Part shown: in pieces, positions 26,091 through 34,822 of the stretch
Layout: every line of letters starts with the position of its first letter
How positions within the stretch are numbered: position 1 is the first letter of the stretch
NCBI RefSeq assembly: GCF_900112705.1
Contig: NZ_FOMR01000001.1
Coordinates: 298,945 to 362,944 of the forward strand
DNA from: Lentibacillus persicus
GTDB taxonomy: Bacteria; Bacillota; Bacilli; Bacillales; Amphibacillaceae
Length of the DNA: 64,000 nucleotides
Direction: 5' to 3'
Program-made: the position numbers and the translations under genes
The notes under the pieces: generated by a model
Database searches by the model: none
Seen by the model: the letters and a program-made list of their open reading frames with translations, nothing else
Told to the model about the DNA's origin: nothing

Positions 26091-26124
26091 ACAGCATAAT
26101 CTTACGGGGTTATGCTGTTTTTAA
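26091..26124 (+). terminator. Terminator of the deacylase-TRAP operon
   Basis: A 9-bp stem (26091-26099 with 26110-26118) and TTTTTAA. Confidence 0.8.
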
Positions 26125-26183
26125 TCGATTAGAGGCAGAGTGGGAAAGATACACGCTTCAGATTACATACGGTGTTGTTATTT

Positions 26184-26288
26184 GGGAACTTCGGTGAGGA
26201 TGGTGTGAACTTCGGGGAAAATCATGTGAACTTCGGGGAACTCCATGTGAACTTCGGGAAATATCGTGTCATCTTCGGGAAAAATGGT
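26184..26288. repeat. Tandem 21-nt repeat, five units
   Basis: Five consecutive units of exactly 21 bases begin at 26184, 26205, 26226, 26247 and 26268. The conserved core is GTGAACTTCGGG followed by about nine variable bases. The same unit forms a second array at 37851-37934. The remainder of 26125-26436 shows no gene. Confidence 0.85.
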
Positions 26289-26436
26289 GCGATTTTAAAC
26301 TGAAAAGGATCACGCAGGTGGTAGAGTCTGCTTGATTCGAAAGTATTCGGTCTATAGACGGGATTGGTTGGAACGTTTATAATAGATTTACAACTAAACG
26401 CGTTCGCTTAAAAATTCAGGCAGAGGAGCGGGTAAA

Positions 26437-26796
26437 ATGTCGAATGAAGAAAACGAACAGATCATGCAGGCGATCAAAGAGTTACACGAGCAAATGAATG
26501 AGGGATTCGCAAAAGTCGATAAGCGATTTGAAGATGTCGATAAGCGATTTGAGTCAGTGGATAAGCGTTTTGACCAGATGCACGAAGAGATGAATGCCAG
26601 ATTTAAGGAAGTCGATAAACGGTTTGAAGAGGTGGATAAACGATTTGAAGAAGTAGACAACCGGTTTGATCAGATGAAGGAAGACATGGATGAAGGGTTC
26701 AGCAAAATGAAAGACGGAATGGCGCTTCTTGCTGAGAAAAATTTTGAAAATGAAAAAGATATATACAGAATTAAAAAAGTAATTGGTCAGCAATAA
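26437..26796 (+). CDS. Heptad-repeat coiled-coil protein (paralogue 1)
   Basis: 119 residues, highly charged. After ENEQIMQAIKELHEQMNEGF it has repeated seven-residue units of the type VDKRFEE (about seven copies between residues 27 and 78), then KMKDGMALLAEKNFENEKDIYRI. It should form a long parallel coiled coil. A weak G-rich ribosome site (GCGGG) lies upstream. A shorter paralogue lies at 36036-36302. Similar proteins are common in Bacillaceae and have no assigned function. Confidence 0.7.
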   Translation: MSNEENEQIMQAIKELHEQMNEGFAKVDKRFEDVDKRFESVDKRFDQMHEEMNARFKEVDKRFEEVDKRFEEVDNRFDQMKEDMDEGFSKMKDGMALLAEKNFENEKDIYRIKKVIGQQ

Positions 26797-27003
26797 TCTT
26801 CAGTGAGGGGTTTCTTTCTTCCCACACTGATTAAGGGGAACAAAGGCTAAGATCGCCACGTCAACAGCCAACGCTTTTGTGACCAACATCTTAAAGGCTT
26901 TGCCATACATCAGGTGAAGCTTTTTTTTATAAATAAATTTTGCCAATATACTGATATAATTACAGAGGGGCTTTAGGCTAATGAGGTTTTAGGAGGCGAG
27001 CAA

Positions 27004-27161
27004 ATGAAAGTGATTAATCAGTATACAGCCGCGATCGTTCAAGCGGGTTCGGAGGTGTTGGATAACGATAAAGGCATTGAGCATAGGTCGTTATCGGCCT
27101 GATTGAAAGAAACAGTGAATCCAGCGGCGGGACACTATACTGTACGGTAGTATATGTCTAA
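27004..27161 (+). pseudogene. Nitrilase (carbon-nitrogen hydrolase) remnant
   Basis: An intact ribosome site (AGGAGG, 26991-26996) and ATG lead into INQYTAAIVQAGSEVLDNDK, which resembles nitrilase N-termini. That frame stops at 27102. From 27087 another frame reads VVIGLIERNSESSGGTLYCT, the nitrilase block normally near residue 90. The middle and the catalytic C-terminal part are missing, so the gene has an internal deletion, a frameshift and a lost 3' end. Confidence 0.5.
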
Positions 27162-27260
27162 TAATCCTGCTGCGATGAACCAAACTCTTTTGCTGAACAA
27201 GCATGATTGGTCCAAGCCCTGAATAACTATTAATAAATGGTTTTAACAGGGGGAGCAGGC

Positions 27261-29078
27261 ATGGTGCAATTCATTCTCGAACTGTTCGCAAGCGAGCAAA
27301 AAGCAGAAGCGCTGCTGTCAAATCCAATCATTGAATTGATATTTATGGTGTTATTCTTCGGTTTTCTCCTTACAGTGTTGGTTCATCTCATTTTATTTAT
27401 GAAACTCAAACGCATCAGAGACTATTTGAATCAAACCAATCGGATGGATATTGCGCCGCTGAATAATTTTAAAGCGGAATTTGTAAGAAGCGAACAAAAG
27501 GAAGCGGTAAAGCCGGAAACGTTCGTGCAGGAGAAGTTTTCCGGCTGGCGTGTATTTAACGTGCCCGTAGTCAGTCTGATTAAAATGGTGCAAATGACGG
27601 TTTCGGTATTTATATTGGTCGGTGTCTTAGGGACCTTTATTGGCCTCACGCTATCATTGGGAAGTATTGATGCTGCGGGCAGTCAATTGGTGGAAAATGT
27701 TGTGTCCGTTCTTTCGGGAATTGATGTAGCGTTTTATACCAGTATTGCCGGAATGGGGCTATCGCTGATGATGACCGTCTTGATTAAAGTGTTAAACACG
27801 GAATATATGCTGACGGATATTATGTTGAAGGCTGAAGCGCATTTGGAAGGAAACGGACCTGACGGGATCAGCCGATTAATTGAAGTCTCGGAAACGATAA
27901 ACGATTCGATTGGGCATCTCGAGGAAACAAATCAAAAATCATTGACGGGGATTGAAAATGCGTTTTCGGGGTTTCAGGACTATACAAGCAGTCTACAGCA
28001 ATCGGCAGAAGACTTGGCAGCGTTTAACGATGGATTGTCACGTAACCTCGGGACTTTTCAGGAATTGTTCAATCATATGAAAGATGTCACTGATGGTTTT
28101 GGCGAATCAACAGCCAAACTCAACGATAATTTTGCGTCCCTGTTTTCACACTTTAAAAAGATGGACGGAAAAAATGAGCGAATGGCCAAAGCGTTTGAGA
28201 ATACGTATGACCGTGTGAAGGAAGTTTCAGAAACGCAAATCGAGTCGCTGAACCAGTTTGGGGAGTCGGTGGCTGAGTTAAAAACATTTACATCATCGAT
28301 CATGGACGACCAGCAGGCGGTAAAAGCTTCGTTTGAGAACATCGTGCAGCAAAATAACGACTTGGCTAAAAAGATGGAAGCACATAATAACGAATTCAAG
28401 CAAGTATTTGGCGGTAATCTCAGCTCCAAATTGACGGGTATCATCTCGAATTTGGGAGACCTCTCGAAAGCGTTTGATAAAATGGGGGATTCGATTGTCA
28501 GGCTGCCCGAAGCGCTCGACGTTATCAATCAGACGCAAGCTGAATATAAGTATTTGTTAACGGATCGTTTTGATGAGCTGAAGGAATTTAACCAGATGTT
28601 TAATCGTCATTTGAAAACACATGACGAGGAAGCGAGAAATTTCGAGAAACGGATGCAGGAAGCTTCCCGCAGTTATGAACAAATGGGCAGGCAAAATCAT
28701 GAACTGATCAATGAAATTAACCGAACCATTTCACAGATGAACAATGCCATTAATCAACGTGAAAACCAAATCGATACAAGTGTAAATGTTTTAAAAGATG
28801 CGCTATCAAGCTACGTTATGTCGGTGGAACGACAACTGGGTGATAAGCTGGATTTGGTGGCGCGGAATATGAATGATTCGATGGCCAAAACGACTGATGA
28901 AATCAAACGGGAATTCCAGGAGATACGGCGTTTATCTGAAACGATTCAGCAATCGAACGCACGGGACAGTCAGCAAATGATCCAGGAACTGATACGTGAA
29001 ATACAAGGGCTGAACCGCCAGTTGAATATGGTTGGCCGGCAGAACGGGAACAATGGGCCGGGGCCTGATCGGCTATGA
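27261..29078 (+). CDS. ZorA-like MotA/TolQ/ExbB proton-channel protein with long coiled-coil tail
   Basis: 605 residues from the ATG at 27261 (AGGGGGAG six bases upstream; an ATG at 27237 lacks a site). Helices lie near residues 14-37, 103-127 and 143-168. GVLGTFIGLTLSLG and AFYTSIAGMGLSLM are the MotA/TolQ/ExbB channel motifs. The remaining 430 or so residues are a helical, coiled-coil cytoplasmic tail. This layout is that of ZorA, the stator-like subunit of the Zorya anti-phage system, rather than MotA. The stop overlaps the ATG of the ZorB-like gene. No ZorC, ZorD or ZorE was seen nearby. Confidence 0.8.
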   Translation: MVQFILELFASEQKAEALLSNPIIELIFMVLFFGFLLTVLVHLILFMKLKRIRDYLNQTNRMDIAPLNNFKAEFVRSEQKEAVKPETFVQEKFSGWRVFNVPVVSLIKMVQMTVSVFILVGVLGTFIGLTLSLGSIDAAGSQLVENVVSVLSGIDVAFYTSIAGMGLSLMMTVLIKVLNTEYMLTDIMLKAEAHLEGNGPDGISRLIEVSETINDSIGHLEETNQKSLTGIENAFSGFQDYTSSLQQSAEDLAAFNDGLSRNLGTFQELFNHMKDVTDGFGESTAKLNDNFASLFSHFKKMDGKNERMAKAFENTYDRVKEVSETQIESLNQFGESVAELKTFTSSIMDDQQAVKASFENIVQQNNDLAKKMEAHNNEFKQVFGGNLSSKLTGIISNLGDLSKAFDKMGDSIVRLPEALDVINQTQAEYKYLLTDRFDELKEFNQMFNRHLKTHDEEARNFEKRMQEASRSYEQMGRQNHELINEINRTISQMNNAINQRENQIDTSVNVLKDALSSYVMSVERQLGDKLDLVARNMNDSMAKTTDEIKREFQEIRRLSETIQQSNARDSQQMIQELIREIQGLNRQLNMVGRQNGNNGPGPDRL

Positions 29079-29767
29079 TGTCAAAATATCAGCGCCTGTT
29101 TAAGAAAGAACAGGAAGAAAGCCACTTTTGGCCATCGTTTACCGACTTGTTAACGATTATTTTACTGTGTTTCATTTTGATTTTCATTGTGATGATGGTG
29201 ATTAAATCGCTGCAGATTGAAGAAATGAAGCGAACGATTGACCAAATCATGGGGGTGCGGTCCGAGCTGGTCAATGATTTGCAAAATGAGTTTAGTGACT
29301 CGACGATGGGAATTGAAGTGGACGAAGACACGGGTGCGATGATTTTTAATACGGAGATCCTGTTTGAATACAACAAATCGGAACTGAAGCCCGAGTCGTT
29401 TCAATTTTTGGATGAATTTGTGCCGAAGTATTTGGATGTTTTACTGCAAAGCGGCTATGAGGATTATGTAGCCGAAATTATCATCGAAGGCCATACAGAC
29501 CGGGACGGGGGCTATTTGTATAATTTAAATTTATCACAGGAAAGGGCGCATAGTGTGGCCGCCTATATACTGAGCAGCGATTTTCCTTATAAGAATATTC
29601 AGCAGCATTTGCAGGAAAAACTGACGGTCAACGGCAGGTCGTATACCGACTTCCGTACGGATGAATCCGGCAATTACAGTCCCGATGCATCACGGCGGGT
29701 GGAGTTTAAATTTCGGTTAAAAGATGAAGAAATCTTAGAAAAAACGAGGGAGATATTGGAGGAGTGA
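29075..29767 (+). CDS. ZorB-like MotB/OmpA-domain protein
   Basis: 230 residues. One N-terminal membrane helix begins at FWPSFTDLLTIILLCFILIF; its Asp (about residue 24) corresponds to the proton-carrying Asp of MotB and ZorB. The C-terminal OmpA-like peptidoglycan-binding domain (residues about 95-220) has the FEYNKSELKPES and IIIEGHTDRDGG motifs. It is translationally coupled to the upstream ZorA-like gene. The pair should form a proton-driven motor anchored to the wall. Confidence 0.82.
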   Translation: MMSKYQRLFKKEQEESHFWPSFTDLLTIILLCFILIFIVMMVIKSLQIEEMKRTIDQIMGVRSELVNDLQNEFSDSTMGIEVDEDTGAMIFNTEILFEYNKSELKPESFQFLDEFVPKYLDVLLQSGYEDYVAEIIIEGHTDRDGGYLYNLNLSQERAHSVAAYILSSDFPYKNIQQHLQEKLTVNGRSYTDFRTDESGNYSPDASRRVEFKFRLKDEEILEKTREILEE

Positions 29768-29807
29768 GCAAGAACGGTAAAAGAATTTAAAAAAATAACG
29801 GGAACAC

Positions 29808-29836
29808 TTGTTTGTTTATTTCTGATGTGTTATACT
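29808..29836 (+). promoter_or_regulatory. SigA promoter of the Rpn-type nuclease gene
   Basis: TTGTTT (29808-29813), 17 bases, TATACT (29831-29836). It shows that the nuclease can be expressed separately from the motor pair. Confidence 0.6.
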
Positions 29837-29893
29837 TGATTTAGAATAAACTCCCCGTCAAGACCTCATAAACTTTAAGGATGTGTGGACGTG

Positions 29894-31054
29894 ATGTTAA
29901 CCCAATCACGCGAGACTGTCTTTGGCACTGTGAGAGAAGATTCAAACAACTATTCCAGCCAAAATGAAAACAAAATGCACGGCAAAACAAATCTGCTCAA
30001 ACGAATATCACTTGAAAAGCTCATGGACTTAAAGGTTGACTACGCCTTTAAGCAACTCTTTGGCAACGAAAAGAATAAAGCGATTACAGTTGTGTTTTTG
30101 AATGCAATTTTGCAGCGGACAGGTCGAAAACGTATAACAGATATTTCTTTCTCTAATACCGATGTAGGCGGCGAGTATTATAAAGATAAGAAGTCAAGTT
30201 TGGATTTGTTGGTACTCACAAAAGATAATGAATGGATTAATGTTGAAATTCAATTTGCAAATAAATACGATATGGTTAAACGCTCCTTGTTTTACTGGTC
30301 CAGATTATATGACAATTCTCTTAAAGAAGGTATGAGGTACCAACAGTTGCGATCGGTTATTGCAATCAACATTGTGAATTTTAATCTTTTTAGCCAAACA
30401 GACCTTCTTCACACCTCTTACCATTTATACGAAGATGAAGAACAGTTCAAGTTAACGGACGTCATGGAATTTCACTTTATCGAGATGCCTAAGTTAATAA
30501 AAGATTGGAAAGCGAACAATTTGGATCCGTGGAATGATGTGCTTGCGCGATGGTTAATGATGCTTGGCATGGTCGATTCCAGAAATGGTGAAATCTATAA
30601 TGACATTTATCGGGAATTGGAGGTGATTGCTATGAATGATGATTCACTGCGCGAGGCTTTTGAAAACTGGGAAGAGTTAAGCATGACTCAGGAGCAAAGA
30701 CTTGCATATGAGTCCCGTCTAAAACAAATTTTGGACGATGAATCGTTTAAGCAAAGTATGAAATCGTTGGAGGAAGAGGCTGCGAAAAAAGAACAGATGG
30801 CCTTGAAGAAGGAACAGGAAGCCTCGAAGAAAGCACAGGAAGCCTCGAAGAAAGCACAAGAAGCAAGTCGTGTGGAACAAAAAGCACAAAAAAGAATGCA
30901 GGACGCGGAAACGAAAGAACAGGTTACTGAGAGAAGAATGGAAAAAACGGCACACAAGCTTTTGGTAAAGGGAATGGACATGGCATTTGTTGCGGACGCC
31001 ACCGGTCTGTCTATGGAACGAATCGCTGAAATAAAAGATGAAATAGAGATGTAG
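29894..31054 (+). CDS. Rpn/PDDEXK-family nuclease (putative transposase type)
   Basis: About 386 residues. LMDLKVDYAFKQLFG near residue 50, the SLDLLVLTKDNEWINVEIQF block with the D-x(n)-E-x-Q nuclease core, and RSLFYWSRLYDNSLKEG fit the PD-(D/E)XK family of recombination-promoting (Rpn) nucleases. The C-terminal third is a Lys/Glu/Ala coiled coil with an imperfect KKAQEAS repeat. It ends in a short segment (VAADATGLS-like) common to the family. The start could be GTG 29891 or ATG 29894 after AAGGA. Rpn proteins have been tied to phage defence as well as DNA transfer. Confidence 0.8.
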   Translation: MLTQSRETVFGTVREDSNNYSSQNENKMHGKTNLLKRISLEKLMDLKVDYAFKQLFGNEKNKAITVVFLNAILQRTGRKRITDISFSNTDVGGEYYKDKKSSLDLLVLTKDNEWINVEIQFANKYDMVKRSLFYWSRLYDNSLKEGMRYQQLRSVIAINIVNFNLFSQTDLLHTSYHLYEDEEQFKLTDVMEFHFIEMPKLIKDWKANNLDPWNDVLARWLMMLGMVDSRNGEIYNDIYRELEVIAMNDDSLREAFENWEELSMTQEQRLAYESRLKQILDDESFKQSMKSLEEEAAKKEQMALKKEQEASKKAQEASKKAQEASRVEQKAQKRMQDAETKEQVTERRMEKTAHKLLVKGMDMAFVADATGLSMERIAEIKDEIEM

Positions 31055-31096
31055 AGAAGTAAATTGTTATTACAGGCATTAAAGGAGAGGTTCATA

Positions 31097-31375
31097 TTGG
31101 GTTATTATGCTGTATTTTTACCGATGAAAGATAAAGAAAAAAGTAAGGAATTCCGCCCTCAGCACCTGGCGTTTTTGAAGCAAATGCGTGACGAGAAAAA
31201 GATATTGATGAACGGCCCATTTACAGACGGAACCGGGGGACTGGTCATTTATGCGGCTGACAATTTGGATGAAGCCACATCCTATCTGAAACAGGATCCT
31301 TACATTATAAACGGTGCAAGAGACTGGGAGATTCATGAATGGGTGATGGAAACAGATGTTGGATTTGATTTTTAG
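31097..31375 (+). CDS. YciI family protein
   Basis: 93 residues from TTG 31097, with AAAGGAGAGG just upstream. RPQHLAFLKQM carries the conserved His, with ILMNGPFTDGTGGLVIY and DPYIINGARDWEI, the ferredoxin-like YciI fold. Family members are small dimeric proteins sometimes acting as dehydratase-like enzymes; the role here is unknown. Confidence 0.8.
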   Translation: MGYYAVFLPMKDKEKSKEFRPQHLAFLKQMRDEKKILMNGPFTDGTGGLVIYAADNLDEATSYLKQDPYIINGARDWEIHEWVMETDVGFDF

Positions 31376-31573
31376 CTTGAGTAATGTGCAGAAACAGGGC
31401 GATCATTAAATTGATTGTCTTTTATTTTTTGCAAATAACTCTAAATATTATAATACTATTGAATTACTAAAGTAAAACATGAGTTAAGTCTTTTCACTCA
31501 CAGGAAGGAAGCGTCGCATCTTATGTCGAATATTAGGGCCATAAGCGATTTTTTCTGAAGGGAGATAAGGCAT

Positions 31574-32473
31574 ATGAAAATAGGTTTTATCGGCTTAGGT
31601 ATTATGGGAAAACCAATGAGCCAAAATTTGATTAAAGCAGGCTATGAATTGATTATTTCAAGCAGCAATTCCGAAACGAACAAGGAGATGAAAGACCTGG
31701 GGGCAGAGGTGGCAGATACATATATTGAGGCGGCGGCCAAAGCGGAAGTCATTATTACAATGCTCCCCAATTCGCCTGAAGTAAAGGATGTTATTTTATC
31801 AGAAGGCGGGTTAATCTATGGGGCAAGGGCCGGGACAACGATTATTGACATGAGTTCGATTGCGCCGATTGCAAGTCAGGAGATTGGAGAAGCACTGAGG
31901 GAAAAAGGGATTGGGTTTATCGATGCCCCTGTCAGCGGCGGGGAACCAAAAGCCATAGATGGGACGGTGTCAGTAATGGCAGGCGGAGATAAGAAGACGT
32001 TTGAAAAATGCCTGCCGATTATGGAAGCCATGGCCGGGTCTGTTGTAAGAACAGGTGATATCGGGTCAGGTAATTCAACGAAACTGGCCAATCAAATTAT
32101 CGTCGCACTCAATATTGCTGCGGTTTCAGAAGCGTTGACACTTACTGAAAAAATGGGCGTGGATAATGATTTGGTCTATAATGCAATCCGCGGTGGTCTT
32201 GCTGGCAGCAACGTGCTTGATGCGAAAGCGCCGAAGATGCTCGAGGGAAACTTTGACCCTGGCTTTAAAGTCGATTTGCACCTGAAAGACTTGAACAATG
32301 TTATGGAAACCTCGACCGATATTGATGTCCCGCTGCCGTTAACCGCGTCAGTCAGAGAAACGTTAAAAGCACTGACGGCAGATGGTAATGGGGAGGACGA
32401 TCACGCTGCCATTATGAGGTATTATGAAAAACTGGCCAACGTTGATGTGCGCCATAAGCAGCCAAAAACGTGA
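31574..32473 (+). CDS. garR: 2-hydroxy-3-oxopropionate reductase (GarR-type beta-hydroxyacid dehydrogenase)
   Basis: 299 residues. GFIGLGIMGKPMSQNL is the NAD(P) site, FIDAPVSGGEPKA is the substrate loop, and TGDIGSGNSTKLANQI contains the catalytic Lys. KVDLHLKDLNNVME completes the family signature. It reduces tartronate semialdehyde to glycerate, or acts on a related beta-hydroxy acid. GAAGGGAG precedes the ATG. No glycerate or glyoxylate genes are adjacent, so the exact substrate is open. Confidence 0.88.
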   Translation: MKIGFIGLGIMGKPMSQNLIKAGYELIISSSNSETNKEMKDLGAEVADTYIEAAAKAEVIITMLPNSPEVKDVILSEGGLIYGARAGTTIIDMSSIAPIASQEIGEALREKGIGFIDAPVSGGEPKAIDGTVSVMAGGDKKTFEKCLPIMEAMAGSVVRTGDIGSGNSTKLANQIIVALNIAAVSEALTLTEKMGVDNDLVYNAIRGGLAGSNVLDAKAPKMLEGNFDPGFKVDLHLKDLNNVMETSTDIDVPLPLTASVRETLKALTADGNGEDDHAAIMRYYEKLANVDVRHKQPKT

Positions 32474-32483
32474 GAAGCTCAAC

Positions 32484-32504
32484 CGCCTCAGCAAACCTGA
32501 GGCG
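32484..32504 (+). terminator. Hairpin after garR
   Basis: An 8-bp stem, CGCCTCAG with CTGAGGCG, and a 5-base loop, followed by an AT-rich tract with TTTT. Confidence 0.5.
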
Positions 32505-32590
32505 TGTAAATTTTCGGGCGAACTTATTAACGCCTTAAAAGCACATTCTTTCCGATGTAGCGCAGTCGTTTGAAATCTTGCAGCATATAT

Positions 32591-32634
32591 GAAAAGCTGA
32601 AGCGCGCCATCACGGACGTTCTTCAGCTTTTTCA
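32591..32634. terminator. Bidirectional terminator between garR and the cell-wall hydrolase
   Basis: An 11-bp stem with AAAAGCTGAAG on the left and CTTCAGCTTTT on the right, with A and T runs on the outer sides. It is suitable for both converging transcripts. Confidence 0.65.
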
Positions 32635-32646
32635 TACCATATTATT

Positions 32647-33237
32647 CTATTTCGCAAATCGGTGGTTGCCAATTTTTTTAATTGTTTTGCGCGAGAAAAT
32701 CCAATTATCGCTGTTTACCTTGTCCGGATTATAGAAATACAACGAATTCATGCCCTGCCCTCTAAAGGCGATTGCCTCATTGACTGCTTTCATGTCGCTC
32801 TCGTCATAGCTATTATTTATTGCGCCATTTTTGACGGGTGAGAACGCATGGACGCCGCCTGTTTTTTCATAAATGACATCTTTTACGGTATCAGGAAAAT
32901 CGTTTGAATCGACACGATTTAAAACGACTGTCGCAACAGCCACTTTTCCTTCATACGGTTCACCTTTTGCTTCAGCATGAACGAGCTTGGCCATTAATTC
33001 CTTTCCTTCCTCTGAAACGGAGTCCGGAACTGTGATGGTTTCACCTGCTTTAAGCTGACTGCCTGAGCGTTCGTTGGCAATTTGCAGGTTTGCAAGTGTC
33101 AGGTTGTTTTGTTTGGCAATCGTGTAGAACGAATCACCATACTGAACAGAGTACGTCTGGGCTGATGCGCCTGCAGGGAATGCAATCAGACCTATTAATA
33201 TAGCTATAAAAGAAAATCTATTTGATTTATTCATCAT
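32647..33237 (-). CDS. LysM plus SleB/CwlJ-type cell wall hydrolase
   Basis: 196 residues. A signal peptide (about residues 1-26, ending AGASA) leads into one LysM peptidoglycan-binding repeat (TYSVQYGDSFYTIAKQNN onward, residues 28-71) and a hydrolase_2 domain (LVHAEAKGEPYEGKVAVATV, catalytic Glu, to the C-terminus). This layout matches secreted SleB/CwlJ-like lytic transglycosylases used in spore cortex or wall turnover. A G/A-rich ribosome site (GGGAGG) lies upstream on the minus strand. Confidence 0.92.
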   Translation of the reverse strand: MMNKSNRFSFIAILIGLIAFPAGASAQTYSVQYGDSFYTIAKQNNLTLANLQIANERSGSQLKAGETITVPDSVSEEGKELMAKLVHAEAKGEPYEGKVAVATVVLNRVDSNDFPDTVKDVIYEKTGGVHAFSPVKNGAINNSYDESDMKAVNEAIAFRGQGMNSLYFYNPDKVNSDNWIFSRKTIKKIGNHRFAK

Positions 33238-33258
33238 TTTATTAACCTCCCAATTGAA

Positions 33259-33528
33259 ATGGTCACAACTAAGAGTTTAATGAATGTAATATCATTTGAC
33301 ATTAACCAAAAAATGGCTGTTCTAATTGGCGTGTTCTCAGCATTCCAGTCGTCTATGATGACACAAATCAAGGGAATGTTTACCAATGGAAAAAAACTTA
33401 CAGATCCTGACTTGACTGGCAAAGAAAGGTTAGTATATTACAAGTTTTACGAATCGATAACAACGGCTGCCTGTATTCAGCGGCTGATGGTGTCACATTT
33501 GATAAAAATCCTGGGGGTGGGATGTTGA
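33259..33528 (+). CDS. Doubtful small protein upstream of the GNAT gene
   Basis: An 89-codon open frame that ends exactly where the next gene's GTG begins. It has no ribosome site at its ATG and no recognised domain. Its N-terminal half overlaps the likely promoter region of the divergent cell-wall hydrolase. It may be real because of the tight junction with 33529, but the evidence is thin. Confidence 0.25.
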   Translation: MVTTKSLMNVISFDINQKMAVLIGVFSAFQSSMMTQIKGMFTNGKKLTDPDLTGKERLVYYKFYESITTAACIQRLMVSHLIKILGVGC

Positions 33529-34464
33529 GTGGGCGTTAATCTTGTCATTCTAACGGCGGAGAATTATAAAGAACACGTACACAATCGGGGTCAGGAACTG
33601 CCGGATTTAAATACGATAAAACGCTATGAATCCCGGGCGGACAGCAATACGATATTGCATAAATTTGGCATGATTACACCGGCGGGAAACCTAATCGGAT
33701 TTGGGATGTTTGTGATGGGGACCTGGGATCCGATGTTGAAGCCAGGTTGGGCGGAAATTTCGATACAAGTTGATCCCAATTGGCAGCACCAGGGCATAGG
33801 AACCCGGATGCTGGATGAGGTTAGAACTTTGGCAGCTAAATATTCAGCCGTATCGCTGCGATTCAGTTTAAAAGATACGGATAAAGTGTCGCTTGACTGG
33901 GCTGAAAAAAGAGGGTTCAGTATAACCAGTCACACATTTGAGTCGCAATTAGACGTGACCGATTTTGACACGGGTCAATACGAAAATGACTTCAAAGCGC
34001 TGGAATCATCGGGGATACGGTTTACGAGTCTGGCAGCATACCCGCAGACTGAAGCGTTTCACGATCGGTATTGGGATTTTTGGCGCGAACTCGTTACCGA
34101 TATTCCCGGCATGGGCGATCAGCCGCATCCGGATAATGAGCAAATGAAGCATTTGACGCAAAATGTCGATAAAAATGGTTTTATAGTGGCGGTTGATGGT
34201 GATGCGTGGGTTGCGTTGTCGATGGTCATTAGGGAAACGGCAACAACGTATTATAATTCAATGACCGGGGTCAGCCGGCAGTATCGCGGCAAAGGGCTGG
34301 CTCAGGCAATTAAAGTGAAAGCTATTGACTATGCACAACAAAATGGTGCAACGTATCTTCGGACACATAATGACGCGCGAAATGCCCCGATGCTTTCGCT
34401 TAATGAAAAATTAGGGTATCAGCCAAAGCCGGGTCAATTCAGTCTCGTCAAGCACTTGAAGTGA
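33529..34464 (+). CDS. Tandem GNAT-family acetyltransferase
   Basis: 311 residues, start GTG 33529 with GGGGGTGGG upstream. There are two GNAT folds. The first has QVDPNWQHQGIGTRMLDEVR (acetyl-CoA pyrophosphate loop, near residues 82-101). The second, degenerate or active, has VSRQYRGKGLAQAIKVKAID (near 250). Such double-GNAT proteins include antibiotic-modifying enzymes and mycothiol synthase-like proteins. Substrate unknown. Confidence 0.85.
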   Translation: MGVNLVILTAENYKEHVHNRGQELPDLNTIKRYESRADSNTILHKFGMITPAGNLIGFGMFVMGTWDPMLKPGWAEISIQVDPNWQHQGIGTRMLDEVRTLAAKYSAVSLRFSLKDTDKVSLDWAEKRGFSITSHTFESQLDVTDFDTGQYENDFKALESSGIRFTSLAAYPQTEAFHDRYWDFWRELVTDIPGMGDQPHPDNEQMKHLTQNVDKNGFIVAVDGDAWVALSMVIRETATTYYNSMTGVSRQYRGKGLAQAIKVKAIDYAQQNGATYLRTHNDARNAPMLSLNEKLGYQPKPGQFSLVKHLK

Positions 34465-34506
34465 AAAAATTGGTCTTGATAGATCTACGGAGATTAATTT
34501 TTTCAG

Positions 34507-34758
34507 TTTATCCCGCATGTAATAGATAGTAACCTGCCGAAGAACGTCAGCTAACTGTCTCTAAATGCCCGATTCGGTTCATCTAACAATCCCAGGCGGA
34601 AAAGTGAGTTCCGCCTGGGTTTGAAGATTCACTTTATCTCGCATGTAATAGATAGTAACCTGCCGAAGAACGGCAGCTAACTGTCTTTAAATGCCCGATT
34701 CGGTTCATCTAACAATCCCAGGCGGAAAAGTGAGTTCCGCCTGAGATTGAAGATTCAC
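34507..34758. repeat. Two tandem 126-bp repeat units with internal hairpins
   Basis: Unit A is 34507-34632 and unit B 34633-34758, nearly identical, with TTTATC at 34507, 34633 and 34759. Each carries ATGCCCGATTCGGTTCATCT, then an 11-bp hairpin (CCCAGGCGGAA with TTCCGCCTGGG, 34591-34619 in A), then GAAGATTCACTTTAT. A shortened relative lies at 39351-39443. No gene was seen in 34465-34822. Confidence 0.85.
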
Positions 34759-34822
34759 TTTATCATTTAACTGTGAGATGATGGAAAAAGCAGCTAAGAT
34801 TGTGAAAGGAGATAAACCTTAA

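Noticed and set aside
26184-26288. CRISPR-like array
   Set aside because: The period is only 21 bases, there are no distinct spacers of constant length between identical repeats, and no cas gene is present.
31429-31454. Promoter TTGCAA...TATAAT upstream of garR
   Set aside because: The spacer is only 14 bases, too short for a SigA promoter.
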